From NCBI GenBank assembly GCA_963663395.1, contig OY760226.1, positions 310,001 through 374,000 of the forward strand: 64,000 nucleotides of DNA, given 5' to 3'. Positions 38,286 to 48,867 of the stretch are shown piece after piece. The notes beneath the pieces were generated by a model. It did not search any database and was not told the DNA's origin. It saw nothing but the letters and a program-made list of their open reading frames with translations. The translations under genes were made by a program, and so were the position numbers. Origin of the DNA: Azophilus sp963663395. Its GTDB lineage: Bacteria; Pseudomonadota; Gammaproteobacteria; Pseudomonadales; Azotimanducaceae. How positions within the stretch are numbered: the first letter of the stretch is position 1; each line of letters opens with the position of its first letter.

Positions 38286-38776
38286 AACCAGAAAAAGCAG
38301 CCATCGCGATTGGCCTGGCACTCGTTGCCGCCGGGCTGGTATCGGTCCCCCCGGCCGAGGCCGCCGACGGCGGCTGGGCGCCACTGGCGTTCTCCGACGA
38401 TCCGGAAGCGACATGGGCGGAACACAACATCGACGACTACTACGTGGCGACCACCACGGTCCGGTCGTCCACGATCAGCCTGGGCGAAGTCCCGACCCCG
38501 AAGCTCTTGATCCACACGGATCTGCCCACGACGGACATCGGCTGCACGGCGCTCTACGTCAGGGACGCCGACTACGACAGCTACGAGCAGGTCACGCCCG
38601 CGCTGATCGAGGAGATCGAGGAGCGCCGGCAGGTCATGAGCCGCCTGAACCTGGCCAAGGCCAGGGGCTTGCCGGTCCGGCTGATCGTGAGCAGAAGCAC
38701 CGTTGACCGGTTCGTTGAGAGCGACGGGGACGGACCCAGGAGCTGGTGCCGTATCCTGAGGGCCTCTGTACGGTAG
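38282..38776 (+). CDS. Small secreted partner of the Calx-beta protein, copy 2
   Basis: A 164-residue paralogue of 9432-9926 with the same ATGA overlap to the giant gene. Signal peptide AIAIGLALVAAGLVSV with cleavage near AEA. Both cysteines (GCTAL, SWCRI) are kept. Differences are few and scattered (for example SRSTVD against SYSALD near the end). Function unknown. Retention of pairing, spacing and sequence in both cassettes argues for a joint role with the giant protein. Confidence 0.85.
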   Translation: MKPEKAAIAIGLALVAAGLVSVPPAEAADGGWAPLAFSDDPEATWAEHNIDDYYVATTTVRSSTISLGEVPTPKLLIHTDLPTTDIGCTALYVRDADYDSYEQVTPALIEEIEERRQVMSRLNLAKARGLPVRLIVSRSTVDRFVESDGDGPRSWCRILRASVR

Positions 38777-39048
38777 GCTGAGCGTCACTGTGGTTGCCGG
38801 TCATGACCGCCGGAGACAGGCGCGGCGGTTCCCGGCAGGGTGAGCGCACCGTCAAGTGAACGTAGCCACGGCGTTCGTGTTTGCGGTGATGCGCCTGTTG
38901 CGGGACAGGCGGCGCGTCGCCGTGGTGAACGTGGGCTCGGCGGCGATCCTGTTCGCGCTGAGTTGCCTCGTGTGGAGGTGACGGAATGCGGCGGCTGCCG
39001 GAAGAACCCCGTGAGGCTTCCGCCGGCCTGCGGCATATTGCTTTGATT

Positions 39049-39141
39049 GCGCCCCGTCACTACCGCTGGTTGTTGCACAACGTCGCAGCGCCGTTGCGCG
39101 GTGCCGAGAACCGCCGCGGCAATCCGGTAGTGACGGGGCGC
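39049..39141. repeat. 93-bp palindromic element P, copy 2
   Basis: Perfect 17-bp terminal arms GCGCCCCGTCACTACCG (39049-39065) and CGGTAGTGACGGGGCGC (39125-39141). The interior contains GTTGTTGCACAAC and CGCCGTTGCGCGG, so the single strand can fold into a long branched hairpin. Matches 10217-10310. Confidence 0.75.
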
Positions 39142-39958
39142 TAAATCGGCGTGGAGCGCGGCAGCGGCAAGGCTGCTAAACATTCTGTTCTGGTGCCGCC
39201 TTGGTGCCAGCGGTACACTGACGCCGTTTGGGGCCGCCCTGGGGCGGTGGGTCGGGAGCCATCTCGGCCAGACCGGGCAACCGGACAGTCGGCGGGAATC
39301 CGGCAGGGGTGCGGCAGCCGTAGCTTGCGGCTGACGACGCCCAGGTGCCGCTTCCGGGATGTTACGGCATTCTGGAATGTCCGGGGTGATGCACCGGCAG
39401 GCACGGATTGGCCACGTTGCCGCATTTCAGGCGACGGGGGCGAATCGACGGATGCGCCATGGGCCGGCCCGTAAGCACCGGCGACATGGGCATCGAACAC
39501 GGCAGCGCGGCAGCCTCGTGAAACCTTCGGAACGTTCACGGGGCACGACGGGACCAGGCAGAGTCCTTGATCGAAGCCGAAACTGTCGTGGCGACCGAGG
39601 TGGTCGCGGGGCCGGGGGAGGCATCCCCTGGCACACCGGAAACGGAGACCCGTGACGCCATCGCCGCCGCACAAGAGGCCGCCGGCCCATGTCGCAAGAC
39701 ACGCCGCGGTCGCCGCAAGCGACGGCACGGCAACTGCATCTTTGGGGCTACACGCAGCAATGCGGGTTCGCATCGTCCTCGTCGAAGGACGGCGGATCGC
39801 CCAGCAAAACTAATCCACACGCCGGCCCGGGCCGCTAGACGCGGCGCCGGGCGCGGTAGATTCCAACTTGTTCCCCACCACCACCGAATGCGCCGTCCCG
39901 GTATTCCGGTCCGCTGGCGGTTTCGTCGTGGGTTCGGCGGGCTGGACGGATCTCAGGC

Positions 39959-40042
39959 GTGTTGTTTCCCGCGTAGTTTGACCACGGGTTGCCCGCTTTA
40001 TTCGTGGTCGATCAGTGCGGGATGTCCCACGCTGTTTGACCA
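39959..40042. repeat. Repeat F1, copy 2
   Basis: 84-bp match to 25103-25186, same length, starting GTGTTG and ending GTTTGACCA. It lies about 100 bases before the promoter of the recombinase at 40243. Confidence 0.65.
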
Positions 40043-40139
40043 CCCACCGAAAAAAACTTCCAGAGGCGCAGCCGGCACCGCTCTGGCGCACGGCGTTCCG
40101 CGCGGTCTCGCGTTTACCGAATTGCTCAACACGCGGTCT

Positions 40140-40168
40140 TTGACGGGTCCGCGGACACCGGCTATAGC
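40140..40168 (+). promoter_or_regulatory. Promoter of recombinase 40243
   Basis: TTGACG (40140-40145), a 17-base gap and TATAGC (40163-40168). Unlike copy 1, about 75 bases separate it from the GTG start, which has AGGAGG in front. Confidence 0.5.
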
Positions 40169-40242
40169 GTGCCAACCAAGGGAGGACGTTGCCCGGCCGT
40201 TTGCCGGGGATGGCGAGGTCGGCAAGCTGGAAGGAGGTTGCG

Positions 40243-41103
40243 GTGCGCGACCTGAACTACGATCTGAAGCGCCTGCAGGCGGCGCACGACGACGGCTCCC
40301 ACGGCACGCGCACGGCGCGCTCTTACGCGCTCGCGCAGATCGCGGACACCCTGCACGATCTCGGCTTCAAGGGCCTGCGGGCGACCGGGCTCAGGCGCAA
40401 GCACTCCGTGGCCCTGGTCAAGGAGTGGAAGCGCCAGGGCCGCTCCGTCGGCACGATGAAGAACCGCATGGCGCATGTGCGCTGGTGGGCGAAACACATC
40501 GGCCGTCCCGGCGTGGTGCCGTCCAACGGCGCCCTTGGCATCGCGAACCGCGAATATGTGACCAACAAGGACAAGAGCGTCGTCCTCGACCCGGACAAGC
40601 TGGCGCTGGTCAAGGACGCGCACATCGCCATGGCGCTGCGCCTGGAGGAAGCCTTTGGCCTGCGGCGGGAAGAGGCGATCAAGTTCACGCCGGCACGCGA
40701 CGACCGGGGTGTTCGTATCCGGCTGAAGGGTTCGACCACCAAGGGCGGCAGGCCGCGCGAGGTGCCGGTACTGAAGGACAGCCAGCGCAAGCTGCTCGAC
40801 GAGGCGCGCAGGCTGGTGGGGACCGGCGCGCTGATCCCGGCGGAGCGCAACTACAAACAGCAACTCAAGGTGTACGAAAGCCAGACCCGGGCGGCTGGCC
40901 TGTACCGCATGCACGGTCTGAGAAACGGTTACGCCGCTCGCCGTTACGAGGAGATTACCGGCTGGAAGGCGCCGGCAATGGGCGGGCCGCCGCGGCGTTC
41001 GCTGACGGGGGCGCGGCGGCGCATCGACACCTCAGCGAGGCTCGAGATCGCCGAGGAACTCGGGCATGGACGCGCCGCCGTAGTGGCCGTTTACATATCG
41101 TAG
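40243..41103 (+). CDS. Tyrosine recombinase, Integrase_1 type, copy 2
   Basis: A 286-residue paralogue of 11232-12092. The GTG at 40243 is chosen because AGGAGG precedes it and the product then matches copy 1 from the first residues (RDLNYDLKRLQ) at the same length. Active-site residues are all present: Arg in FGLRREEA, Lys in TKGGR, HGLR, His in ELGHGR and Tyr in AVYIS at the end. The two recombinases are clearly related but well diverged, more so than the cassettes beside them. No NYN gene follows here; a toxin-antitoxin pair does. Confidence 0.9.
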   Translation: MRDLNYDLKRLQAAHDDGSHGTRTARSYALAQIADTLHDLGFKGLRATGLRRKHSVALVKEWKRQGRSVGTMKNRMAHVRWWAKHIGRPGVVPSNGALGIANREYVTNKDKSVVLDPDKLALVKDAHIAMALRLEEAFGLRREEAIKFTPARDDRGVRIRLKGSTTKGGRPREVPVLKDSQRKLLDEARRLVGTGALIPAERNYKQQLKVYESQTRAAGLYRMHGLRNGYAARRYEEITGWKAPAMGGPPRRSLTGARRRIDTSARLEIAEELGHGRAAVVAVYIS

Positions 41104-41220
41104 GCCCCAGCGGGGGTGCGCAGGTCTGTAGCGCACTGGCGGGCAAACCGACGGAAGCGGGGTGATTGGCTCGAGGTTGCGCCAGCGGATCGGTGGTGGC
41201 CGTTTCATGGGCCGGCGGGA

Positions 41221-41250
41221 TTGACAGACGTGTAGCCGGTTGGCTACTTT
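41221..41250 (+). promoter_or_regulatory. Promoter of the toxin-antitoxin pair
   Basis: TTGACA (41221-41226), an 18-base gap and TACTTT (41245-41250), then five bases to the toxin ATG. The layout is leaderless, like that of the recombinase at 11232, which shares the TACTTTGG sequence. Confidence 0.5.
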
Positions 41251-41255
41251 GGGGC

Positions 41256-41546
41256 ATGCTGGAAGTCCGCAGGACGGAGACCTACGCCCGGTGGCTCGAC
41301 GGATTGAGGGATGTTCGCGCCCGCGCCCGCGTGCTGGTCCGGGTCGAACGGCTCGTCGCGGGCAATCCGGGAGACGTGAGGCCCGTGGGCGAAGGCGTCT
41401 CGGAACTGCGGATCGACTACGGACCGGGCTACCGGGTGTACTTCAAGCGGCAGGGCCAGACGGTCGTCGTGTTGCTGGCGGGGGGCGACAAGCGCACCCA
41501 GGGCGCCGACATCGAGACTGCGCTGGGTCTCGCGCGTAATCTGTAG
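41256..41546 (+). CDS. RelE/HigB-like addiction module toxin
   Basis: A 96-residue protein of the phage-derived Gp49/HigB-like killer group in the RelE/ParE superfamily. Signatures are FxxWLDGLRD-like YARWLDGLRDVRARARV near the N-terminus, VSELRIDYGPGYRVYF in the middle and VVLLAGGDKRTQ near the end. Such toxins cleave mRNA on the ribosome. The gene stands before its antitoxin, the usual order for this group, nine bases apart. Length is normal, so the pair is probably active and would stabilise the second island. Confidence 0.88.
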   Translation: MLEVRRTETYARWLDGLRDVRARARVLVRVERLVAGNPGDVRPVGEGVSELRIDYGPGYRVYFKRQGQTVVVLLAGGDKRTQGADIETALGLARNL

Positions 41547-41555
41547 GTGGACATC

Positions 41556-41873
41556 ATGACCAAGACCGCCACATCGCCTTACGACGTTGCCGAACACCTG
41601 CGCACCCGCGAGGACATGGCGGCGTACCTGGAGGCGTCCATCGAGGAGGCGGACGGCGACGCCGCGTTCGTGGCCAGGGCGCTCGGCGACATCGCCCGCG
41701 CGCGGGGCATGGCGCAGGTGGCAAGCGACGCGGGCCTGTCACGCGAGAGCCTCTACAAGGCGCTCTCCGGCGAGCGCGTGCCGACGTTTGACACGATTCT
41801 CAGGGTGGTCGGGGCGCTGGGGCTGAAGTTGCGGGCGGAGGCATCGCCCGCCGTTCAGCGACAGTCAGGGTAG
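41556..41873 (+). CDS. HTH antitoxin of the addiction module
   Basis: A 105-residue antidote of the HigA-like type paired with this toxin group. N-terminal YDVAEHLRTREDMAAYLEAS is typical. A Cro-type HTH lies at about residues 55-95 (MAQVASDAGLSRESLYKALS, then PTFDTILRVVGALGL). It should bind the toxin and repress the shared promoter. The ATG at 41556 has AGGTGG in front and lies nine bases after the toxin stop. Confidence 0.88.
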   Translation: MTKTATSPYDVAEHLRTREDMAAYLEASIEEADGDAAFVARALGDIARARGMAQVASDAGLSRESLYKALSGERVPTFDTILRVVGALGLKLRAEASPAVQRQSG

Positions 41874-41897
41874 AAATCCGCCGTTCTGATTGACGCG

Positions 41898-42152
41898 CTA
41901 CCCGGCGGCCTCGTCCTCGGAGTTGAAGAGCCGGCGGAACGCGGCTTCCGCCTCGCGCAGGCCGGCTTCGGTCAGCATGACGGACCTGGCCTTGGTCGCC
42001 GGCTCGGAAATCAGGCCCTTGCCATGCAGACGCTCCATCGCGTCCCAGTCGAGCGATTTCCAGGCGCGGGCACCCGGTATCTCCCGGTAGCGTTCGTGTG
42101 TCCCCAGGTACAGGAGCGCCAGCACCGCTTCGTCGACTTTGTCCCGATCCAT
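41898..42152 (-). CDS. DUF6429 family protein
   Basis: An 84-residue protein matching the common DUF6429 type from start to end: DKVDEAVLALLYLGTH, AWKSLDWDAMERLHGKGLI and SVMLTEAGLREAEAAFRRLF. The fold looks like a winged helix and may bind DNA. The function is not known. The gene is convergent with the antitoxin. Repeat E1 copy 2 lies about 50 bases upstream of its start and may overlap its promoter. Confidence 0.8.
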   Translation of the reverse strand: MDRDKVDEAVLALLYLGTHERYREIPGARAWKSLDWDAMERLHGKGLISEPATKARSVMLTEAGLREAEAAFRRLFNSEDEAAG

Positions 42153-42204
42153 GGGGCCATGGTAGCTCCCGCGCACCTGGATGCCGAATGGAAAGCTGGT
42201 GTGC

Positions 42205-42280
42205 ATCACCGCCCGGAGGGCGGAAGCGCAAGCGATCGTCACCCGTATGGGCCAAGACCGCGCCAGCGGGCTTGGTTCGC
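42205..42280. repeat. Repeat E1, copy 2
   Basis: Matches 13446-13520: CCGCCCGGAGGGCGG hairpin, GATCGTCACCCGT, then CAAGACCGCGCCAGCGGG and CTTGGT. Confidence 0.7.
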
Positions 42281-42580
42281 CGCAAGGGAGACTTGGTGAA
42301 GAACCGTCCGGCGCCGGTTGGAAGCGGCGAATAGAGCGCGGTGCCGGAGGCATGCGCCCTGAAAAAGACTGCGCGTGAACCGGCCAGTCCCAACACGCGA
42401 AAACCCCGAACGGGAACGCCGGACCCGCGTTGAGCCACAACCGTGAGTCGCCCGCCGCGCAGTCCGGGAACGGGCGGGTTGCGAGGACGCTGGGGATGCC
42501 GCGATGCAGGCGCGGGATGCGGCGGGCAGTGGCCGCTCCGCCCGTTCCCTGCTGGCAGCGTGTGACCGCCTCCACTGTGC

Positions 42581-42626
42581 CAAGGGGCCGCGCCCGGCGA
42601 AGCCGGGCGCCCTGACGACCCCTTGA
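42581..42626. repeat. Nested hairpin E2, copy 2
   Basis: Outer arms CAAGGGG and CCCCTTG, inner arms GCGCCCGGC and GCCGGGCGC around GAA. Same design as 13711-13758 with compensating changes in the outer stem (GGG/CCC extended to GGGG/CCCC). Confidence 0.65.
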
Positions 42627-42962
42627 CCCGGCTGCGGCGGAGGACTACGCAGACGCCAGCGGCACGAGGAATGAAAATGCCCGGGGTTACGTCGCCGCGC
42701 ATCATGCATGTCAAGCGACGGGTGGAACGACGGATCAGGTGGCGGGGGCCGGCGGCGCTGGGTAGGATGGGACTCGGGTTGCTTGGGGCCGGTAGGCGCG
42801 GAGCGCAGATCAGGGGAAGGGCGTCAAGGGTCAAGGCGTCAAGGCGTCTCAAGGGGCGGCGCTGGTGCGCGGCTTGGGAAGGTGTCGCGTTGTTGGCCAG
42901 CCTAAAGAAAATCGTCTATAAGCTGCTGATAAATAAAAGATTTACGAAATCAGTTTCGCTGC

Positions 42963-43010
42963 CGCCGTAGGAATTCACGGCTGCAAATCCGCGATCGCGA
43001 ATTCCGACGG
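42963..43010. repeat. Island-boundary palindrome, copy 2
   Basis: Arms CCGTAGGAATTC and GAATTCCGACGG with one mismatch enclose CTGCAAATCCGC. The core matches 13987-14008 at 21 of 22 positions. It lies 46 bases beyond the dnaJ stop. Confidence 0.6.
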
Positions 43011-43034
43011 TGCAGACTAGTAGCATCGGTGAAA

Positions 43035-43058
43035 GACGGGGCATCCGGTTGCCCGTCA
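43035..43058 (-). terminator. Terminator of the grpE-dnaK-dnaJ operon
   Basis: On the minus strand GACGGGCA and TGCCCCGTC pair around ACCGGA with one bulged base, followed by TTT. The stem begins within the dnaJ stop codon. Confidence 0.55.
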
Positions 43059-44186
43059 GTCCGTCAACTTGTCGAAGAAGTCCTTGACGCTCCTGAACCA
43101 CCCGCTGCCTTTCGGCGAGTGCTTGTGGTGGCCGCCTTCGTCCAGGCTTCGTTCGAATTCGCGCAGTATCTCCTGCTGCTCTTCGCTGAGGCGCACCGGC
43201 GTTTCCACCACCACCTTGCAGAGTAGATCGCCGATGCCACCCCCGCGCACCGGGGTGACGCCCTTGCCGCGCAGGCGGAACATCTTGCCTGTCTGGGTTT
43301 CCCGGGGAACCTTGATCTTCACACGTCCGTCGAGGGTGGGCACCTCCAGTTCGCCGCCCAGCGCCGCCTGCACGAAGGTTACCGGTACCTCGCAATACAG
43401 GTTGCGCCCGTCACGTACGAAGATGGAGTGATCGCGAACGTCGATCTGCACGTAGAGATCGCCCGGCGGGCCACCGCGCGGGCCGGCCTCGCCTTCGCCG
43501 GTCAGGCGAATCCGGTCGCCCGTGTCGACGCCGGCCGGAACCCGCACCGACAGTGTCTTGCGCCGCTCGATGCGCCCGCCGCCGCCGCAGCTCCGGCACG
43601 GGTCGGTGATGACCTTGCCCGCGCCACGGCAGCGTGGGCAGGTCTGCTGCAGCGAGAAAAATCCCTGGGCGACGCGGATTCTTCCAGCGCCGCCGCAGTC
43701 GGGACAGGTGTCCGGACGGGTGCCCGGTTTCGCGCCGGTGCCGTTGCAGTCGTCGCAGGCGGCGAGCACGGGTACGGAGATTTCGACGTCATCCCCGCGC
43801 ACCGCCTGTTCGAGATCGAGGGTCAGGGAATAGCGAAGGTCGGCGCCCTGTTCCACGCTGCTGCGCCCGGAACGGGCCGCACCGAAGATGTCGCCGAAAA
43901 CATCGCTGAAGATGTCGCCGAAACTGCCGTTGAAGCCGCCCGGCCCGCCCGCGGCGCCCGGGTCGACCCCGGCGTGGCCGAAGCGGTCGTAGGCGGCCCG
44001 TTTTTCGCCGTCGGACAGGATTTCGTAGGCTTCCGAGGCTTCCTTGAAATTCGCTTCGGCATTGGCGTCGTCCGGATTGCGGTCCGGATGATGTTTCATG
44101 GCCAGGCGGCGATAGGCCTTTTTCAGGTCATCGTCGGATGCATCCCGGTTGAGCCCGAGCACCTCGTAATAATCGCGTTTCGCCAT
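43056..44186 (-). CDS. dnaJ: Chaperone DnaJ
   Basis: A 376-residue type I Hsp40 that delivers clients to DnaK and triggers its ATPase. J domain at residues 1-70 with HPD in MKHHPDRNPDD. A Gly/Phe-rich region follows (GGFNGSFGDIF). The zinc domain holds four CxxCxGxG-type pairs (CDDCNGTG, CPDCGGAG, CPRCRGAG, CRSCGGGG). The C-terminal client-binding domains follow. The ATG at 44186 is chosen to give the standard MAKRDYYEVLG start. It is last in grpE-dnaK-dnaJ. Its 3' end faces the second island. Confidence 0.97.
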   Translation of the reverse strand: MAKRDYYEVLGLNRDASDDDLKKAYRRLAMKHHPDRNPDDANAEANFKEASEAYEILSDGEKRAAYDRFGHAGVDPGAAGGPGGFNGSFGDIFSDVFGDIFGAARSGRSSVEQGADLRYSLTLDLEQAVRGDDVEISVPVLAACDDCNGTGAKPGTRPDTCPDCGGAGRIRVAQGFFSLQQTCPRCRGAGKVITDPCRSCGGGGRIERRKTLSVRVPAGVDTGDRIRLTGEGEAGPRGGPPGDLYVQIDVRDHSIFVRDGRNLYCEVPVTFVQAALGGELEVPTLDGRVKIKVPRETQTGKMFRLRGKGVTPVRGGGIGDLLCKVVVETPVRLSEEQQEILREFERSLDEGGHHKHSPKGSGWFRSVKDFFDKLTD

Positions 44187-44284
44187 GCGTTCATCCAAAC
44201 CCGCCGGACCGTCCGGCGGCAGCCGGCCTCAAACCGGCGCCGTTTCCTGCTGCGCGAGCCGGCCGGACGCGCTACGGGAACATG

Positions 44285-46204
<1,920 letters not shown>

Positions 46205-46321
46205 TTTCGATGTCTCCACAGTTCAGGCCGGCTCTTGCCAGGCCTTCAGGAATTTGTTCATGCACTCATTCATTGGGGCACGTCGAGCCTTTTTCAACGC
46301 GCTGCTCCGATGCCCCGGAAT

Positions 46322-46975
46322 CTATGACGGGTCCCCCGTCTCATCCTCCGCGGACTCTTTCCCGTTCCCGGATTCGGAGGGTGGCGCCTTGCTCACGATC
46401 ACCCTGGCGGCACGCACCACGCGACCGTTCAGCAGATAGCCCCTCTGAATAACCTCGGTGACCGAATTCGGCTCGGAATCCGGGTTGACCACGACAGCCA
46501 TCGCCTCCTGCTCCGACGGGTCGAAAGGCTCCCCGAGCGGGTCTACCTGCTCGATGCCGTTCTTGCGCATCGTGTCCAGAAACAGCTTCAGCGACAGTTG
46601 CACGCCCTCGGCCACCGCCGCCACATCCTGGGCGCTTGTTGCGCTCTCCACCGCTTTTTCCAGGCTGTCCGCAACCGCGAGCAAATCGGCCGCAAACCGT
46701 TCCAGGGCAAACCGGTGCGCGTTCTCGACATCCCGGGCCGCCCGTCGCCGCACGTTCTCCGTTTCCGCCTGGGCACGCAGTGCGGCATCGCGCAGGCCGC
46801 CCGCCTCTTCGCGGGCAGCTTCCAGGGCCGCCTGCAGGGATTCCGGGGTATCGGGCTCGCTGTTCCGTTCCTCCGGGGGCTTCTCCGCGTTTCCTTCCGT
46901 ATCCTGCTCGCCGGTGACTTCCTCTGCCGGCTTGTGGGCAACATCCTCTGCCGGCTTGTGGGCTTCATCCGTCAT
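46322..46975 (-). CDS. grpE: Nucleotide exchange factor GrpE
   Basis: A 217-residue GrpE that releases ADP from DnaK. The N-terminal 60 residues are charged and contain a direct repeat (HKPAEDVAHKPAEEV), followed by the long coiled coil and the conserved block ENVRRRAARDVENAHRFALERFA. The C-terminal beta domain carries VDPLGEPFDPSEQEAM and LNGRVVRAARVIVS. It is the first gene of the heat-shock operon and follows a sigma-32-type promoter. Confidence 0.95.
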   Translation of the reverse strand: MTDEAHKPAEDVAHKPAEEVTGEQDTEGNAEKPPEERNSEPDTPESLQAALEAAREEAGGLRDAALRAQAETENVRRRAARDVENAHRFALERFAADLLAVADSLEKAVESATSAQDVAAVAEGVQLSLKLFLDTMRKNGIEQVDPLGEPFDPSEQEAMAVVVNPDSEPNSVTEVIQRGYLLNGRVVRAARVIVSKAPPSESGNGKESAEDETGDPS

Positions 46976-47018
46976 GATCGCTGGGTTCCTTGTCCGCCAC
47001 TGTGCAAACCACGAGCCC

Positions 47019-47048
47019 AATATGGGCGCGCTTCCGCCGGATTCAACC
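47019..47048 (-). promoter_or_regulatory. Sigma-32-type heat-shock promoter of grpE
   Basis: On the minus strand GGTTGAAT and, 13-14 bases later, CGCCCATATT fit the CTTGAA / CCCATNT heat-shock pattern. It lies about 45 bases before the grpE ATG. No CIRCE inverted repeat was found between recN and grpE, although hrcA is nearby. Confidence 0.6.
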
Positions 47049-47142
47049 CTCCCCGGCGAATCTTCCTCTGCTCGACACCATTGATGAGATCACCCGCACC
47101 CGATTGGGTACGGGCTGGGGGTGATTTTGCCGACCAGGGTGC

Positions 47143-48798
47143 TCAGCGGGATGCGTCGCCGGCCTCCTGGCGCAGGGTGCGCGCATAGGATCGGGATTCT
47201 TCCGTCACGCCGGTGCCCGCGAGCATGCGTGCCAGTTCTTCGATCCGGGTCTCATCGTCCAGGCAGTGGATGGAAATTTCCTGCTCGGCATCCTTCTCGA
47301 CGAGCAGGTGCGCATTGCCGAGCGCGGCCACCTGGGGCGCGTGGGTTACGCAGATGACCTGTGTTCTGCGACCGAGGCGTCGCAGCAGGCGGCCAATCAC
47401 GTCCGACGCCGGGCCGCCCACCCCTACATCTGCTTCATCGAGTACCAGGCACGGCAATCGGGCCCGTTCGGCGGCGATGACCTCGATGGCCAGGCTGATG
47501 CGCGCCCGCTCGCCTCCCGATGCGACCGTGCGCAGGCTGCCGGGCGCGTAGTTCGGATTCGCGGTGACCAGGAACTCGACGGACTCCAGGCCCAGTTCCG
47601 AATCCGCGTCGTCGAAACGAACACACAGCCGCCCGCCCCGGATGCCCAACGTCTCCATGCAGGCGCTCACCGCATCGGCGAAACCCACGGCGGCCGTGCG
47701 GCGCTGGCGGCCTACCTCGCCCGCCGCCTTCTCGAATTCGGCCCTGAATTCGGCTGTCTGCCCGTCGGCGGTGTCCAGGTCATCGCGGCAGGCGCCCAGC
47801 GCGGCGAGTTCCGCTTTCAAACCATCCCAGTGGCCGGCGAGGGACTCCGGGCGGACACGGTGCTTGCGCGCCAGGTCCTGTATGAGATTGAGCCGGTCTT
47901 CGATCTCCGCCAGGTGCTCCGGATTCGAATCCAGCACATCGAAATAGCGGCGCATGTCGCGCATCGCGTCGTCGTTGAGTTCCACCGCCGACTCGAGCGA
48001 CTGGCGGGCGCGGTCGAGCGCGGCGTGGGTGTCATCGACCCCGCCCAGCGTGGCCTGCGCCCGGCGCAGTTCATCGGCGCCCGCAGCCAGCCCCTGCAGG
48101 GTTCCCGCCACGGTTTCCCGAATCTGTTGCGCCTGGGACAGGCGCCGGAACTCGGCTTCCAGTGCCTCGAATTCGCCTTCGCCGAGACCCAGCGCGTCCA
48201 GCTCGGCGAGCTGATAGCGCAGCAGCTCCCCGCGGTTTTCGACCTCGGCGAGGCGCTTTTTCAATTCCCGTGCAGCGCGCTCGGTTCGCCTCCAGGACCG
48301 GTAGGCGTCCGCCATGGATTCGCGGAGACCCGGCGCGACTCCGTAGGCGTCCAGCATTCCGAGTTGCACCTCCCGCCTGACGATGCGCTGGTTTTCGTCC
48401 TGCCCGTGAATGTCCACCAGGTCGCCCGCCAGCTGGCGCAGTGTGTGCAGGTTGACCGGCGTTCCGTTGACGAACGCCCGCGAACGCCCGTCGCTGCCCA
48501 CAACCCGGCGCAAAAGGCACCTGTCCGGCTGGTCGGGATCGGCGAGTTCGTGCGTGACGAGACAGTCCTGAACGCTCTCGACTCCCTGGATGTCGAATTC
48601 GGCGATAACCTCCGCCCGCGGCGCCCCGGGGCGGATCAAGGCGGAACTCGCACGCTCGCCCAACACCAGGGCCAGCGCATTGAGCAGGATGGATTTGCCG
48701 GCACCGGATTCGCCGGTGACCACCGTCAGGCCGCCGGCAAAGCCAATATCCAGCGCGCCCACCAGCGCGAAGTTGGAGATGGTGAGTTGCTTGAGCAA
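47143..48798 (-). CDS. recN: DNA repair protein RecN
   Basis: An SMC-like ATPase of about 551 residues that acts early in double-strand break repair. Walker A is GESGAGKSILLNAL; the signature motif is VASGGERARISLAIE; Walker B is LPCLVLDEADVGVGG. A long coiled coil lies between. I start at the TTG at 48798, because this gives the usual LLKQLTISNFALV beginning and leaves a 69-base gap to the divergent hrcA. A longer frame would overlap hrcA. Position downstream of dapB-dnaJKE-type genes is as in other Gammaproteobacteria. Confidence 0.93.
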   Translation of the reverse strand: MLKQLTISNFALVGALDIGFAGGLTVVTGESGAGKSILLNALALVLGERASSALIRPGAPRAEVIAEFDIQGVESVQDCLVTHELADPDQPDRCLLRRVVGSDGRSRAFVNGTPVNLHTLRQLAGDLVDIHGQDENQRIVRREVQLGMLDAYGVAPGLRESMADAYRSWRRTERAARELKKRLAEVENRGELLRYQLAELDALGLGEGEFEALEAEFRRLSQAQQIRETVAGTLQGLAAGADELRRAQATLGGVDDTHAALDRARQSLESAVELNDDAMRDMRRYFDVLDSNPEHLAEIEDRLNLIQDLARKHRVRPESLAGHWDGLKAELAALGACRDDLDTADGQTAEFRAEFEKAAGEVGRQRRTAAVGFADAVSACMETLGIRGGRLCVRFDDADSELGLESVEFLVTANPNYAPGSLRTVASGGERARISLAIEVIAAERARLPCLVLDEADVGVGGPASDVIGRLLRRLGRRTQVICVTHAPQVAALGNAHLLVEKDAEQEISIHCLDDETRIEELARMLAGTGVTEESRSYARTLRQEAGDASR

Positions 48799-48867
48799 AG
48801 ACTTGACGATCGATGGAAAAATCACATAGTACTCGAACGAATTGCAATTGCCCCCGGCAGCAGCGCC

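Larger units (their letters stand above)
38777..40139. other. Long intergenic region between cassette 2 and recombinase
   Basis: About 1.36 kb without a supportable gene. It holds palindrome P copy 2 (39049-39141) and repeat F1 copy 2 (39959-40042). Other open frames are in several phases and Arg-rich, as in the matching region of copy 1. Confidence 0.6.
42153..43034. other. Island end next to dnaJ
   Basis: About 0.9 kb without a supportable gene. It holds E1 (42205-42280), E2 (42581-42626) and the boundary palindrome (42963-43010), in the same order as beside rlmE. A short tandem of GTCAAGG-like words lies at about 42826-42860. An A+T-rich patch at 42900-42955 precedes the boundary. Confidence 0.6.

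Noticed and set aside
46976..47142. CIRCE operator upstream of grpE.
   Set aside because: No TTAGCACTC/GAGTGCTAA pair, even with several mismatches, by eye.
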